Source of the DNA: Hymenobacter monticola
Lineage (GTDB): Bacteria > Bacteroidota > Bacteroidia > Cytophagales > Hymenobacteraceae
DNA: 64,000 nt
Direction of reading: 5' to 3'
Assembly (NCBI RefSeq): GCF_022811645.1
Contig: NZ_CP094534.1
Span: 682,001 to 746,000, forward strand
A program made the position numbers and the translations under genes. The notes beneath the pieces were generated by a model. That model had not been told where the DNA came from. It saw only the letters and a list, made by a program, of their open reading frames with translations, and did no database searches. Below are positions 52,166 to 60,011 of this stretch, piece after piece; position 1 is the stretch's first letter; each line of letters begins with the position of its first letter.

Positions 52166-53136
52166 GTTCGGGTTACGCCTTCGCTGCTGAGGGTGAGCAT
52201 CTGGGTGGGCGGGGCCACGGCGGCGGCCGTCATGCGCTGATGCAGCAGGTAGAGCACCACCACCGTGAGCAGGCCCGAGGGCAGCACCAGCCACCACGGC
52301 AGCGCCTCGTTGGAATCGGCATCGAAGCCCCAGCCCAGCGCGCCCTGCTGGGTGAGATAGAGCAGCAGCAGCTGAAAGGCATTCTGGGTGAAGTGCGCCG
52401 CCATACTCACCAAAATATTGCCGCTCCAGAGGTATAGATACCCCAGCACCAGGCCCAACACAAAGCGCGGCACAAACCCGAAAAACTGGAGGTGAATGGC
52501 CGAAAAAATGGCCGCCGCCACCCACACGCCCACGTGCGGCGAAAACCAGCGCACCAGGTTTTTCTGCACCACGCCCCGGAAAACCAACTCCTCGGCCACG
52601 GCTGGCACCAGCGCCACCACCACCACGCCCACCAAAAACCGCGTGCCGGTATTGAACCGGGTGAGGAATTTGGTGAGCACGGCAGCGCGGTCTTCGCTGG
52701 CGCGGGCCCACACCTCAAAATCGTGCAGGGCGGTGGGGAAGTGCGCCCCCGCGTTCCAGGCAATGATGACCGACATCAGCGGCATGATGACGAGAATGAG
52801 CGCGGCCGCCGCCGCCAGCCACCAGCCCGCCCCCAACCGGCGCGGGCTGAAGTACTCGGCCCAGCCGTAGCCCAGCGCCGAGGCCAGCGCCAGCGCGCCA
52901 CCCCCAAACACCAGCCCCAGTGTCACGCCCTGAATCATCATCATCACGCCCCAGCCATTGGGCGATTCGGTGGGGCGCTGCATGGCCGTCATCAGCTCAC
53001 CCATCGACAGGCCGAAGCCGCCTATGCCCCAGGCAAATATCACGGCGTAGGCCACGCAGAGGCAAAGCACCATGAAGACCAGCAGAAATATAATCTGGAG
53101 GCCGGGGTGCAGCGTGCGGGACAGGAAACCTTTCAT
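52159..53136 (-). CDS. CPBP-family intramembrane glutamic protease
   Basis: 325 aa with about eight hydrophobic helices. The CPBP (CAAX protease/bacteriocin-processing) motifs are intact: EELVFRGVVQKNL with catalytic Glu pair and Arg, and FSAIHLQFFGFVPRFVLGL with His, followed by AAHFTQNAFQL with the second His. Substrates are unknown; roles in prenyl-protein processing or bacteriocin immunity are known for relatives. ATG 53136 was preferred to an upstream TTG. Its last codons and stop lie in a family E repeat. Confidence 0.88.
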   Translation of the reverse strand: MKGFLSRTLHPGLQIIFLLVFMVLCLCVAYAVIFAWGIGGFGLSMGELMTAMQRPTESPNGWGVMMMIQGVTLGLVFGGGALALASALGYGWAEYFSPRRLGAGWWLAAAAALILVIMPLMSVIIAWNAGAHFPTALHDFEVWARASEDRAAVLTKFLTRFNTGTRFLVGVVVVALVPAVAEELVFRGVVQKNLVRWFSPHVGVWVAAAIFSAIHLQFFGFVPRFVLGLVLGYLYLWSGNILVSMAAHFTQNAFQLLLLYLTQQGALGWGFDADSNEALPWWLVLPSGLLTVVVLYLLHQRMTAAAVAPPTQMLTLSSEGVTRTV

Positions 53137-53213
53137 GGCGGGGCGCAAGTTGGGAAGGGCGTAAATTTACCGCAGTTTTTAACTTAGGCTTAATCAAACA
53201 AAGAACGTGCTTC

Positions 53214-53345
53214 GTTTCGGCGTGGCGCCTCACCCCCAGCCCCTCTCCCAAAGGAGCGGGGTGCCAGCCGACATTTAGAGCCGAACCGGTGCCCCCTCTC
53301 CTTTGGGAGAGGGGGTCAGGGGGTGAGGCGTAAGACCGGAACGAA
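53214..53345. repeat. Family D inverted repeat upstream of dusB
   Basis: GTTTCGGCGTGGCGCCTCAC ... CCCCTCTCCC is followed by the inverse ending GGGGTGAGGCGTAAGACCGG AACGAAAC. It is about 130 bases and related to 21837-21975. The right end sits ~30 bases before the dusB start. Confidence 0.8.
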
Positions 53346-53376
53346 ACACTCTTCTTCATCCAACTCCTTATTTCCC

Positions 53377-54366
53377 GTGGTCAAAATAGGCAACATCTCC
53401 CTCCCCGACTTTCCGCTCCTGCTCGCGCCCATGGAGGACGTGAGCGACCCGCCCTTCCGCGCCGTGTGCAAGGCCAACGGGGCCGATTTGATGTACACCG
53501 AGTTTATTTCCTCGGAAGGCCTCATTCGGGCGGCCGCCAAGAGCCGCAAGAAGCTCGACGTGTTCGACTACGAGCGGCCCATCGGCATCCAACTCTTTGG
53601 CTCCGACGTGGAGACCATGGGCGAGTGCGCGGCCATCAGCACCGAGGCCGGACCCGACCTCATCGACATCAACTACGGCTGCCCGGTGAAGCAGGTGGCC
53701 TGCCGCGGGGCCGGCGCCGCCCTGCTCCAGGACATTCCCAAAATGGTGGCCATGACGGCCGCCGTGGTGAAAAGCACCCACCTGCCCGTGACCGTGAAAA
53801 CCCGCCTGGGCTGGGACGAGGGCACCAAAAATGTGGAAGAAGTGGCCGAGCGCCTGCAAGACGTGGGCATCCAAGCCCTCACGGTGCACGGCCGCACCCG
53901 CGCCCAGCTCTACAAGGGCGAGGCCGACTGGCGCCTCATCGCCAGCATTAAAAACAACCCGCGCATCCACATCCCCATCTTCGGCAACGGCGACATCGAC
54001 TCGCCCCAGAAGGCGCTGGAATACCAGCAGCGCTACGGCGTGGACGGCGTGATGATAGGCCGCGCCAGCATCGGCTACCCCTGGATTTTCCGGGAGGTGA
54101 AGCACTACGTGGCCACCGGCCAGCTGCTGGCCCCGCCCACGCTGGAAGAGCGGGTGGCCATGTGCCAGATGCACTTCGACCGCAGCGTGGAGTGGAAGGG
54201 CCCGAAGGTGGGCATCTTTGAGATGCGCCGGCACTACGCGCACTATTTCCGCGGGCTAGAGGGCGCCAAGGCCTGGCGCACCCGCCTGGTGGAGGCCGGC
54301 ACCCCGGCCGAGGTGTACGAGATTTTGCAGGAGATTGCCAGCAGCGACGCCGTACTGGTGGGCTAG
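53377..54366 (+). CDS. dusB: tRNA-dihydrouridine synthase
   Basis: FMN enzyme reducing uridine in the tRNA D-loop. 329 aa from GTG 53377 (VKIGNISLPDFPLLLAPMED). The longer open frame starts in the palindromic repeat and is rejected. Motifs are APMEDVSDPPFRAVC, DLIDINYGCPVKQVACRGAG with the catalytic Cys, VTVKTRLGWDEGTKN, TVHGRTRAQLYKGEADW and GNGDIDSPQKALEY with VDGVMIGRASIGYPWIF. The layout is DusB-like. Its stop is 14 bases before a family A palindrome. Confidence 0.94.
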   Translation: MVKIGNISLPDFPLLLAPMEDVSDPPFRAVCKANGADLMYTEFISSEGLIRAAAKSRKKLDVFDYERPIGIQLFGSDVETMGECAAISTEAGPDLIDINYGCPVKQVACRGAGAALLQDIPKMVAMTAAVVKSTHLPVTVKTRLGWDEGTKNVEEVAERLQDVGIQALTVHGRTRAQLYKGEADWRLIASIKNNPRIHIPIFGNGDIDSPQKALEYQQRYGVDGVMIGRASIGYPWIFREVKHYVATGQLLAPPTLEERVAMCQMHFDRSVEWKGPKVGIFEMRRHYAHYFRGLEGAKAWRTRLVEAGTPAEVYEILQEIASSDAVLVG

Positions 54367-54380
54367 CAGAACACGCCTAG

Positions 54381-54484
54381 AACGTCATGCTGAGCGCAGC
54401 CGAAGCATCTCTACCGCAATAGTAATCCAACCATTTGAGTTACTGTTGCGGTAGAGATGCTTCGGCTGCGCTCAGCATGACGTT
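54381..54484. repeat. Family A inverted repeat between dusB and kinase
   Basis: 45-base arms with one mismatch (54381-54425, 54440-54484) and a 14-base loop, starting AACGTCATGCTGAGCGCAGC. It lies between dusB and the sensor kinase, whose ATG follows 15 bases later. Confidence 0.9.
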
Positions 54485-54499
54485 TTTTCTAACACATAC

Positions 54500-55699
54500 A
54501 TGATTCCGATTTACGAAAAGAAAACCCGCATCAAAATCCTGGTGGCGGCGCTGGCCCTGCTTATCGGGGCGGCCACCGTCATCTACACCAACTGGTTGGT
54601 GAAGCGGGTGGCCGAGCGCGAGCAGCAGCAGATTCAACTCTACGCCAAAGCCCAGCAGTTTACCGTTAATTCGGAAACCATCAATCCGTTCATTTTTGAC
54701 CAAATCATCAACGGCAACACGACCATCCCGGTCATTCTCACCGACGGCACCAACATCGTCAGTGCCAAGAACATCGACATGCTGCCGCGCCTGCCCGAAG
54801 CCGATTCGATGGCTGTGCTGCAGCAGGAGCTGGCCAAGATGAAGCTGCTGCATCCGCCCATTGTGGTGGAGCTGGGGGCCGGGGCGCGCAACTACATCTA
54901 CTACCGCGACTCGCAGCTGCTGCGGCAACTGCGCACCTACCCGCTGGTGCAACTGGTGGTGATTGGCTGCCTGGCCGTCATTGCCTACTTCGCGTTCAGC
55001 GCCTCGCGCCGGGCCGAGCAAAACCGCGTGTGGGTGGGCCTGGCCAAGGAAACGGCCCACCAGTTGGGCACGCCCCTCAGCAGCCTAGTGGGCTGGCAAA
55101 GCTACCTGCGCGAGAGCGACCGGTTCCGCGACGAGCCCATTGTGGAGGAGCTGGGCAAGGACATCCGCCGCCTCGAAATCATCACGGAGCGGTTCAGCAA
55201 CATCGGCTCGGTGCCGGTGCTCAAGGACGAAAACCTGCTGCAAACCACGCGCAACGCCATCGAATACCTGCAAAGCCGGGTGTCGAAGAAGGTAGTGTTC
55301 AAGATTGAATCGGACCTGCCGATGGATACGCCGGCCCGTATCAACGTGCCGCTGTTCGACTGGGTCATCGAAAACATCTGCAAAAACGCCGTGGACGCCA
55401 TGGACGGGCGCGGCTCCATCACGCTGCACCTGCGGCGGGTGCGCACGCGCCGTACCTGGTACCGCCGTGGCGCCCCGCCCCGGCAGGTGGCCGTCGACAT
55501 CACCGACACGGGCAAGGGCATTCCCAAAAACAAGATGGAAAGCGTGTTCATGCCCGGCTACACCACCAAAAAGCGTGGCTGGGGCCTGGGCCTAGCGCTG
55601 GCCAAGCGCATCATCGAGAACTACCACGAGGGCAAGCTCTTCGTGAAGTGGAGCGAGCAGGGCCGCGGCACCACCTTCCGGGTGGTGCTGAACCAGTGA
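54500..55699 (+). CDS. Sensor histidine kinase
   Basis: 399 aa membrane kinase. Two transmembrane helices (ILVAALALLIGAATVIYTNW; LVQLVVIGCLAVIAYFAFSA) enclose a ~110-residue extracytoplasmic domain. The H-box is the Bacteroidota type KETAHQLGTPLSSLVGW. The HATPase has N-box WVIENICKNAVDAMDG, DTGKGIPKNKMESVF and GWGLGLALAKRIIENYH. There is no receiver and no response-regulator gene nearby, so its partner is encoded elsewhere. The TGA stop is the first three bases of a perfect 39-base palindrome arm. Confidence 0.92.
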   Translation: MIPIYEKKTRIKILVAALALLIGAATVIYTNWLVKRVAEREQQQIQLYAKAQQFTVNSETINPFIFDQIINGNTTIPVILTDGTNIVSAKNIDMLPRLPEADSMAVLQQELAKMKLLHPPIVVELGAGARNYIYYRDSQLLRQLRTYPLVQLVVIGCLAVIAYFAFSASRRAEQNRVWVGLAKETAHQLGTPLSSLVGWQSYLRESDRFRDEPIVEELGKDIRRLEIITERFSNIGSVPVLKDENLLQTTRNAIEYLQSRVSKKVVFKIESDLPMDTPARINVPLFDWVIENICKNAVDAMDGRGSITLHLRRVRTRRTWYRRGAPPRQVAVDITDTGKGIPKNKMESVFMPGYTTKKRGWGLGLALAKRIIENYHEGKLFVKWSEQGRGTTFRVVLNQ

Positions 55700-55788
55700 G
55701 AGGTGGGACTGTGAGAAGTGAGACTATGAGAATGGCAAGCGGGCTTATTCCATTCTCATAGTCTCACTTCTCACAGTCCCACCTCTCA
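55697..55788. repeat. Family G perfect inverted repeat carrying both stop codons
   Basis: Arms of 39 bases (55697-55735, 55750-55788) are perfectly complementary around a 14-base loop and begin TGAGAGGTGGGACTGTGAGA. The first three bases of each arm are the TGA stop codons of the two convergent genes, the sensor kinase and the AttH-like lipoprotein. Confidence 0.95.
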
Positions 55789-56841
55789 TCGGTTCGTAAT
55801 CTCCACGTAGGCGTTGCCCGTGACGGGCTTGCCATTGTGCGTGCCGGTTACGCGGCACATGCCTTCCCAGTAGCGCAGGTTCAGCACTTTGAAGACGCGC
55901 AGGTTCAGCTCCTGGTTGGGCACGAGGGGCGTCACGGTGAGGTCGTAGCCTTTGCTGGGCACGCTGATGTGCCAGGTGGCGGGGTATTTTTTCTTTGAAG
56001 TGGGGCTGGTCCAGTATGTGACAGGCTCCAGCTTGAAGTCGGTTTCGGCGAGGTGCAGGTTTTCGCCCTTGGCCCCGAAATGCGAGCCGCCGCCGATGTG
56101 CTGGCCGGTTTTCATGTCGTGCACGGTGTAGAGCATCAACTCCTCGCGGGGCTCGTCGAGCTGCAGGCTGAGCCAGTCCCAGGCCACGTTGCGCTTGTTC
56201 ACGCCGCCGCAGTTCCACTGGCGGTCGTACCACAGCTCGCCGGTCACTTCGTGCGTTTTGCCCGCCACTTCGATGGTGCCGGTGGCCGCGAGGCGGGGGT
56301 AGCTGTAGTAGCCGGCCTGGGCCACGGGGCCGTACTGCTCGTAGCCGGTGCCGCCGTGCAGCAGCACGGGCTTGGCGGGCGTGGTGCGCAGATTGATGGC
56401 TTGGCCGGCGTGGTTGGTCATGCGGGCCTGCAGCTGGTAGGCGCCCTCCTGCCCGGTCAGCGTCCAGGTTTGGGCGGCTTTGGGCTGCTGGAGGCCGATG
56501 GGCAGCGTGGCCGTGAGCGGCTGGGGCAGCTTGCCCAGGTAGTAATCGTAGCGGAACTGCTGGGTTTGCGGGTCGGTCAGGGCGAAGTGCACCATTTGCT
56601 GGTCTTGCTTGCCGCTGGGGTTGAAGTGGAAGAAAACGTATTCTACCCCAAAGGTTTCGCCGGTTTTCACGTCCTTCAGATGGCCCGTGAAATACCACCA
56701 TTCCAAGGAGTTATTCACGTGCGGCGCCTCCTCCTGGGGCAGCTGGGCGCGGCCGGGGAAAACGTCGTTTTTGGTGGTGGGCTTGAGGATGGAACAGGCC
56801 GAAACGGCCACGAGCAACAGGGCAAAACGCAGAACCTTCAT
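55786..56841 (-). CDS. AttH/CrtC lipocalin-like lipoprotein
   Basis: 351 aa. The lipobox is VAVSAC. The body matches the AttH/CrtC-type fold (PF07143, two lipocalin-like barrels; relatives include hydroxyneurosporene synthase). Visible segments are NNSLEWWYFTGHLKDVKTGE, GVEYVFFHFNPSG, HEVTGELWYDRQWN and NVAWDWLSLQLDEPREELML. In this family a conserved Asp/Tyr pair in the cavity is used for hydration of carotenoids, but many members have unknown substrates. An outer-membrane lipoprotein location is inferred. It is convergent with the kinase; both stops lie in one palindrome. Confidence 0.85.
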   Translation of the reverse strand: MKVLRFALLLVAVSACSILKPTTKNDVFPGRAQLPQEEAPHVNNSLEWWYFTGHLKDVKTGETFGVEYVFFHFNPSGKQDQQMVHFALTDPQTQQFRYDYYLGKLPQPLTATLPIGLQQPKAAQTWTLTGQEGAYQLQARMTNHAGQAINLRTTPAKPVLLHGGTGYEQYGPVAQAGYYSYPRLAATGTIEVAGKTHEVTGELWYDRQWNCGGVNKRNVAWDWLSLQLDEPREELMLYTVHDMKTGQHIGGGSHFGAKGENLHLAETDFKLEPVTYWTSPTSKKKYPATWHISVPSKGYDLTVTPLVPNQELNLRVFKVLNLRYWEGMCRVTGTHNGKPVTGNAYVEITNR

Positions 56842-57022
56842 ACCCCTTGAGAAGGCTTTTCCGGGCAGAAAGGTTTGGGGCTAAAGTCCCTTTTATCCCT
56901 CCTGCCAACGCCTTAACCCGCCTCGCGCGCTCATATTCCGGGCCGTCAGACCGGCTTCATAAAGTCCTTATTGTGTAAATTTTGAATTGACAAAGCCAGT
57001 TTCTGATAACGTACTTCCGGCC

Positions 57023-57676
57023 ATGAGCAAAAGCTACTGCCTGCTACTTAATCCAGCCGCGCTGCTACTGTCATTTTTCGTTGGCAGCGCGCAAGCCAGC
57101 CACGCCCAGTCCCCCATCGAACCGGCGGCAGCGGCCAGGCGCAATATTGTTTCGGTCTCGCCGGTCGAGCTGTTCTACAAAACCCAACTGGGCTACGAGC
57201 GGGGTGTAGGCCCGCACAGTTCGGTGGGCCTGCTGGGCAGCTACCACTACGGCAACCTAGCGGGCTACCAGGGCTGGCAGACGACGGGCTATTACCGGCA
57301 CTTCTTCACCCGGCAGTTTCCCACGGGCCTCTACCTGCAGCTGCAAGCCAGCGTGTGCAGCTACTGGCAAGACGCCAACCTGATTAATCAGAAAACCAGC
57401 AAGCCCTACTCCTTGCGCTACCGGGGGCTAAGCGGCGGCGGCGGCCTGGGCCTGGGCTACCGGGGCTACTTTCTGCGCCGGGCCACCGGCGGGCGCCTGC
57501 TCTGGAATGCCCTGCTGGGCCTGCGCGGCCAAGCCCGCCCGGTTGCTACCTACGATGAAACCATTTACAGGCCCGAAGTTGGCTTCCTGGGTATCAGCGA
57601 CGACGCAAACTGGTACTTGGGCCCCAGTCCAGGCTCGCTGGCGCACGGCCTGCTGACGCTGGATTACCAGTTTTGA
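57023..57676 (+). CDS. Small outer-membrane beta-barrel protein
   Basis: 217 aa from ATG 57023 (MSKSYCLLLNPAALLLSFFV), with a signal peptide ending SHAQ. The upstream in-frame TTG at 56987 is less likely. Amphipathic strands such as LGYERGVGPHSSVGLLGSYH and GLGLGYRGYFLRR alternate with turns, and the protein ends HGLLTLDYQF with a terminal Phe. This is the plan of small DUF3575-type barrels. It ends 10 bases before the convergent gene with no terminator between. Confidence 0.65.
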   Translation: MSKSYCLLLNPAALLLSFFVGSAQASHAQSPIEPAAAARRNIVSVSPVELFYKTQLGYERGVGPHSSVGLLGSYHYGNLAGYQGWQTTGYYRHFFTRQFPTGLYLQLQASVCSYWQDANLINQKTSKPYSLRYRGLSGGGGLGLGYRGYFLRRATGGRLLWNALLGLRGQARPVATYDETIYRPEVGFLGISDDANWYLGPSPGSLAHGLLTLDYQF

Positions 57677-57686
57677 CCCTTAAAGC

Positions 57687-58394
57687 TTAGCCCCGTGGCG
57701 GCGCTACCGGCGGCGTAGGCGGCACCATGCGGCCCATGATGTGGCCCCGGCCTTCAGTCGATTCCATCTTGATGTTGAGCTCGATGGGCTGCGCGGCCGT
57801 GCGCACATTCACGGGCACATCCTGCGGCTTGAGCTCAAAGGGGTTGCCCGTCACGTGCAAGGTGAGTGCGCCGGCTTGCACGGGCTCCCAATTGGGGGCC
57901 AGCACCAGCTCGAAGCGGCCATTTTCGTCGGCGGTAGCGCCGTATTGGGTTTTGTTGATGAACACGAAGGCTCCCGCCACGCCAGGGCCCTTTTCGCCAT
58001 CCAGTACCTGCCCGCGAATGACTATTTGCTTCTGCGAGGCAGCCGGGTCGGCCACGGCGGCGGTGGGTGTGGGGGGCGGCGCCTGGGGCGGCTTGCTGGC
58101 GCACGACGATGCCAGCGGCTGCCAGCCCAGTAGGGCCAGCGCCGCCCACAGCCAGCGCCGGGGCCCTTGCAGCCGCACGACGGGCCGGGGCGTGAGCGGG
58201 GCGGCCAGCAGGCCGCACACCCGCTGCCCGCCGCGTGCCGCCAGAAACGCCAGCACCTCGGCCTCGCTCATGCGGGTGAAATCGACCACTTCGGTGGCGC
58301 ACACGGCGCAGTGGCGGCCCTGGGCGGTGGGCGTCATGGCGGCCCAGCTTTCGGGGCAGGGCTGCGGAATGCGGAGAGCAGGGCTGGTAGTCAT
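57687..58394 (-). CDS. Cys-motif membrane protein with CarboxypepD_reg domain, copy 2
   Basis: 235 aa. The N-terminal ~55 residues contain IPQPCPESWAAMTPTAQGRH followed by CAVC and VVDFTRMSEAEVLAFLA. The Cys/His set (C...H-CxxC) looks like a small metal-binding site facing the cytoplasm. One membrane helix follows (WLWAALALLGWQPLASS), then a Pro linker and a carboxypeptidase-regulatory-like domain (IVIRGQVLDGEKGPGVAGAF, GATADENGRFELVLAPN). It is paralogous to the gene just upstream (58420). No signal peptide precedes the Cys motif, so the topology is N-in, C-out. Function unknown. Confidence 0.75.
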   Translation of the reverse strand: MTTSPALRIPQPCPESWAAMTPTAQGRHCAVCATEVVDFTRMSEAEVLAFLAARGGQRVCGLLAAPLTPRPVVRLQGPRRWLWAALALLGWQPLASSCASKPPQAPPPTPTAAVADPAASQKQIVIRGQVLDGEKGPGVAGAFVFINKTQYGATADENGRFELVLAPNWEPVQAGALTLHVTGNPFELKPQDVPVNVRTAAQPIELNIKMESTEGRGHIMGRMVPPTPPVAPPRG

Positions 58395-58419
58395 GCGGCG
58401 AATGTAAGGTTTTGGCGGC

Positions 58420-59307
58420 TTAGCCGCGCCGGAAGGGGCGCGTGAGCCAGTATTTGCTCCAATTGTAGAAGCGGCGCGGGTGCCAGGGGGCAGGCGGCAT
58501 TTTGCTGTAATAGGCAGTAATTACTACCTCACCCATCATCCGGTCATCAACTTGCAGTTGAAACTGCTGTTTCACACCTACCTCGGCCAACGGCAGGGTG
58601 TGCTGCTGCTTCTTATAGCCAACGTAATTCACTAAGAACTCTACACTTCCTTTGCTAAGAAGCTGTGCGGGTACAGGTAATTCGAAAGCCCCATCAGCAT
58701 TTGTAACCGTGCCTATAAGGGTATTATTGAACAGAATCGTGACGTACGGCAGCCCCTGATGAGTCGAAGCATCGGTCACGGTGCCGCGCAGCACCAGCGG
58801 CTCGGCAGCTCGGGCAGCAACAGCTGCCGCAGCGGATTGCACCACCACGGTATCGCCCATTATTTCCTGTTGCGGCGGCAGTGGCTGGTGTTCTTTGAGC
58901 GTGGTCGTCTCTTTCGCCGGGCCCGGCGGCGCGGACGGCACCGGGCCGCCCCAGTAGCGGGCGCGCCATTCCGCGGGCACCTGGGCTTTGGTTTCTGTTG
59001 CCGTGCCTTCGCGCACGCCCCATACGGCCGTGGCGGCCGCCAGCCAGGTGCGCCAGCGCGCCGGCATTGGGGCAGCCGGGGTGGCGCGCTGCAACGGCCG
59101 CCCGAGCTGCCCCGCCGCGAAACGGCCGCAAGTGCGGCCGCCCGCGGCACCGGCCAGCAGGGCCAGAATTTCGGCGTCGGTTTTGTGCGTGAAGTCGACC
59201 ACCGTTTTCTGGCAGGCGGCGCAGTGGCGGCCTTGGGCGACGGGCCTCATGGCATCCCAGCTTTCGGAGCAGGGCTGCGGGATATGAAGGAACGTGGTGA
59301 GGCGCAT
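58420..59307 (-). CDS. Cys-motif membrane protein with CarboxypepD_reg domain, copy 1
   Basis: 295 aa from ATG 59307. The plan matches the next gene downstream: IPQPCSESWDAMRPVAQGRH with CAAC and TVVDFTHKTDAEILALLAG, a third Cys in GRTCGRF, a helix (TWLAAATAVWGV), a linker, then a CarboxypepD_reg-like domain (VLRGTVTDASTHQGLPYVTI, GTVTNADGAFELPVPAQ) and a short basic tail. About 58500-58760, encoding the regulatory-like domain, is AT-richer than the rest. The 25-base spacing suggests co-transcription with 57687. The pair could be a membrane sensor or scaffold, but nothing proves it. Confidence 0.75.
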   Translation of the reverse strand: MRLTTFLHIPQPCSESWDAMRPVAQGRHCAACQKTVVDFTHKTDAEILALLAGAAGGRTCGRFAAGQLGRPLQRATPAAPMPARWRTWLAAATAVWGVREGTATETKAQVPAEWRARYWGGPVPSAPPGPAKETTTLKEHQPLPPQQEIMGDTVVVQSAAAAVAARAAEPLVLRGTVTDASTHQGLPYVTILFNNTLIGTVTNADGAFELPVPAQLLSKGSVEFLVNYVGYKKQQHTLPLAEVGVKQQFQLQVDDRMMGEVVITAYYSKMPPAPWHPRRFYNWSKYWLTRPFRRG

Positions 59308-59411
59308 GAGCACAGGCTTTGGCTAACTGATGCCCAAACAGTGAAAACTGCACACATTGCTACCCAAAATCTCGTACCTTGTTCATCACCAACCTCCTTT
59401 TCCGACGTGCG

Positions 59412-59933
59412 ATGACTACTGCTCTACGCGTTGCCCCGCTGGCGCTGCTGCTGGCACCATCGTTTGGCCACGCCCAGGCGGGCGCGGCCGGTGCCATTGG
59501 CCTGGAAGTGCCCGCCCCCGCGCCGCCCAGCAAAGGCCACTTCCTGGCGGGCGCTTATGCCGTGGGCGCCTACTCGCCGCTGCCCACTACCGGCGGCTAT
59601 GGCTACGGCGTGCAGCCGTTTTTGCGCTACCAGCTCGGCAGCAGCGCCAGCAGTCGGCGCCGGCCGTATGTGCAATACAGCTTCGCACCCTACCGCGTGC
59701 CCACCTACGGCGCCGGCCCCTTCGCCGGGGCTGAGGCGCAGGGCCTGCCGGCCAACCCGGGGTTTGCCCCGCTCGCTCTGCGCAACGCGCCGTATGGCGC
59801 GCTGCCCTACGGCAGCTACGGCGGATTGGGGGCTTTTTCAGTGGGAATTCCGATGCAGATAGGTCGCAGCTCGGCCATGCTGAACGTGGGCGGCACGCTG
59901 CTGCAGGGGCTCCTGAACCCGGCGTATTGGTAA
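59412..59933 (+). CDS. Secreted Gly/Tyr/Pro-rich protein
   Basis: 173 aa from ATG 59412 with a signal peptide (VAPLALLLAPSFGHAQ). The mature chain is short of charged residues and rich in Gly, Ala, Pro and Tyr (FLAGAYAVGAYSPLPTTGGY, YGALPYGSYGGLGAF). It ends GTLLQGLLNPAYW. It may be a small surface or barrel-like protein. No family recognised. It diverges from the Cys-motif pair and precedes the permease on the same strand. Confidence 0.6.
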   Translation: MTTALRVAPLALLLAPSFGHAQAGAAGAIGLEVPAPAPPSKGHFLAGAYAVGAYSPLPTTGGYGYGVQPFLRYQLGSSASSRRRPYVQYSFAPYRVPTYGAGPFAGAEAQGLPANPGFAPLALRNAPYGALPYGSYGGLGAFSVGIPMQIGRSSAMLNVGGTLLQGLLNPAYW

Positions 59934-60011
59934 GTGCTTTGCGGGCGGCGAGGCAGCAAACCCGCGCCGGGGCGCTATCTTTTGCCCTTCAAACCCGCCC
60001 CTCCACCTTTC

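Noticed and set aside
56987-57022. TTG start and TTGACA-like box upstream of the 57023 gene
   Set aside because: Primary Bacteroidota promoters do not use TTGACA, and the signal peptide begins properly at the ATG 57023.
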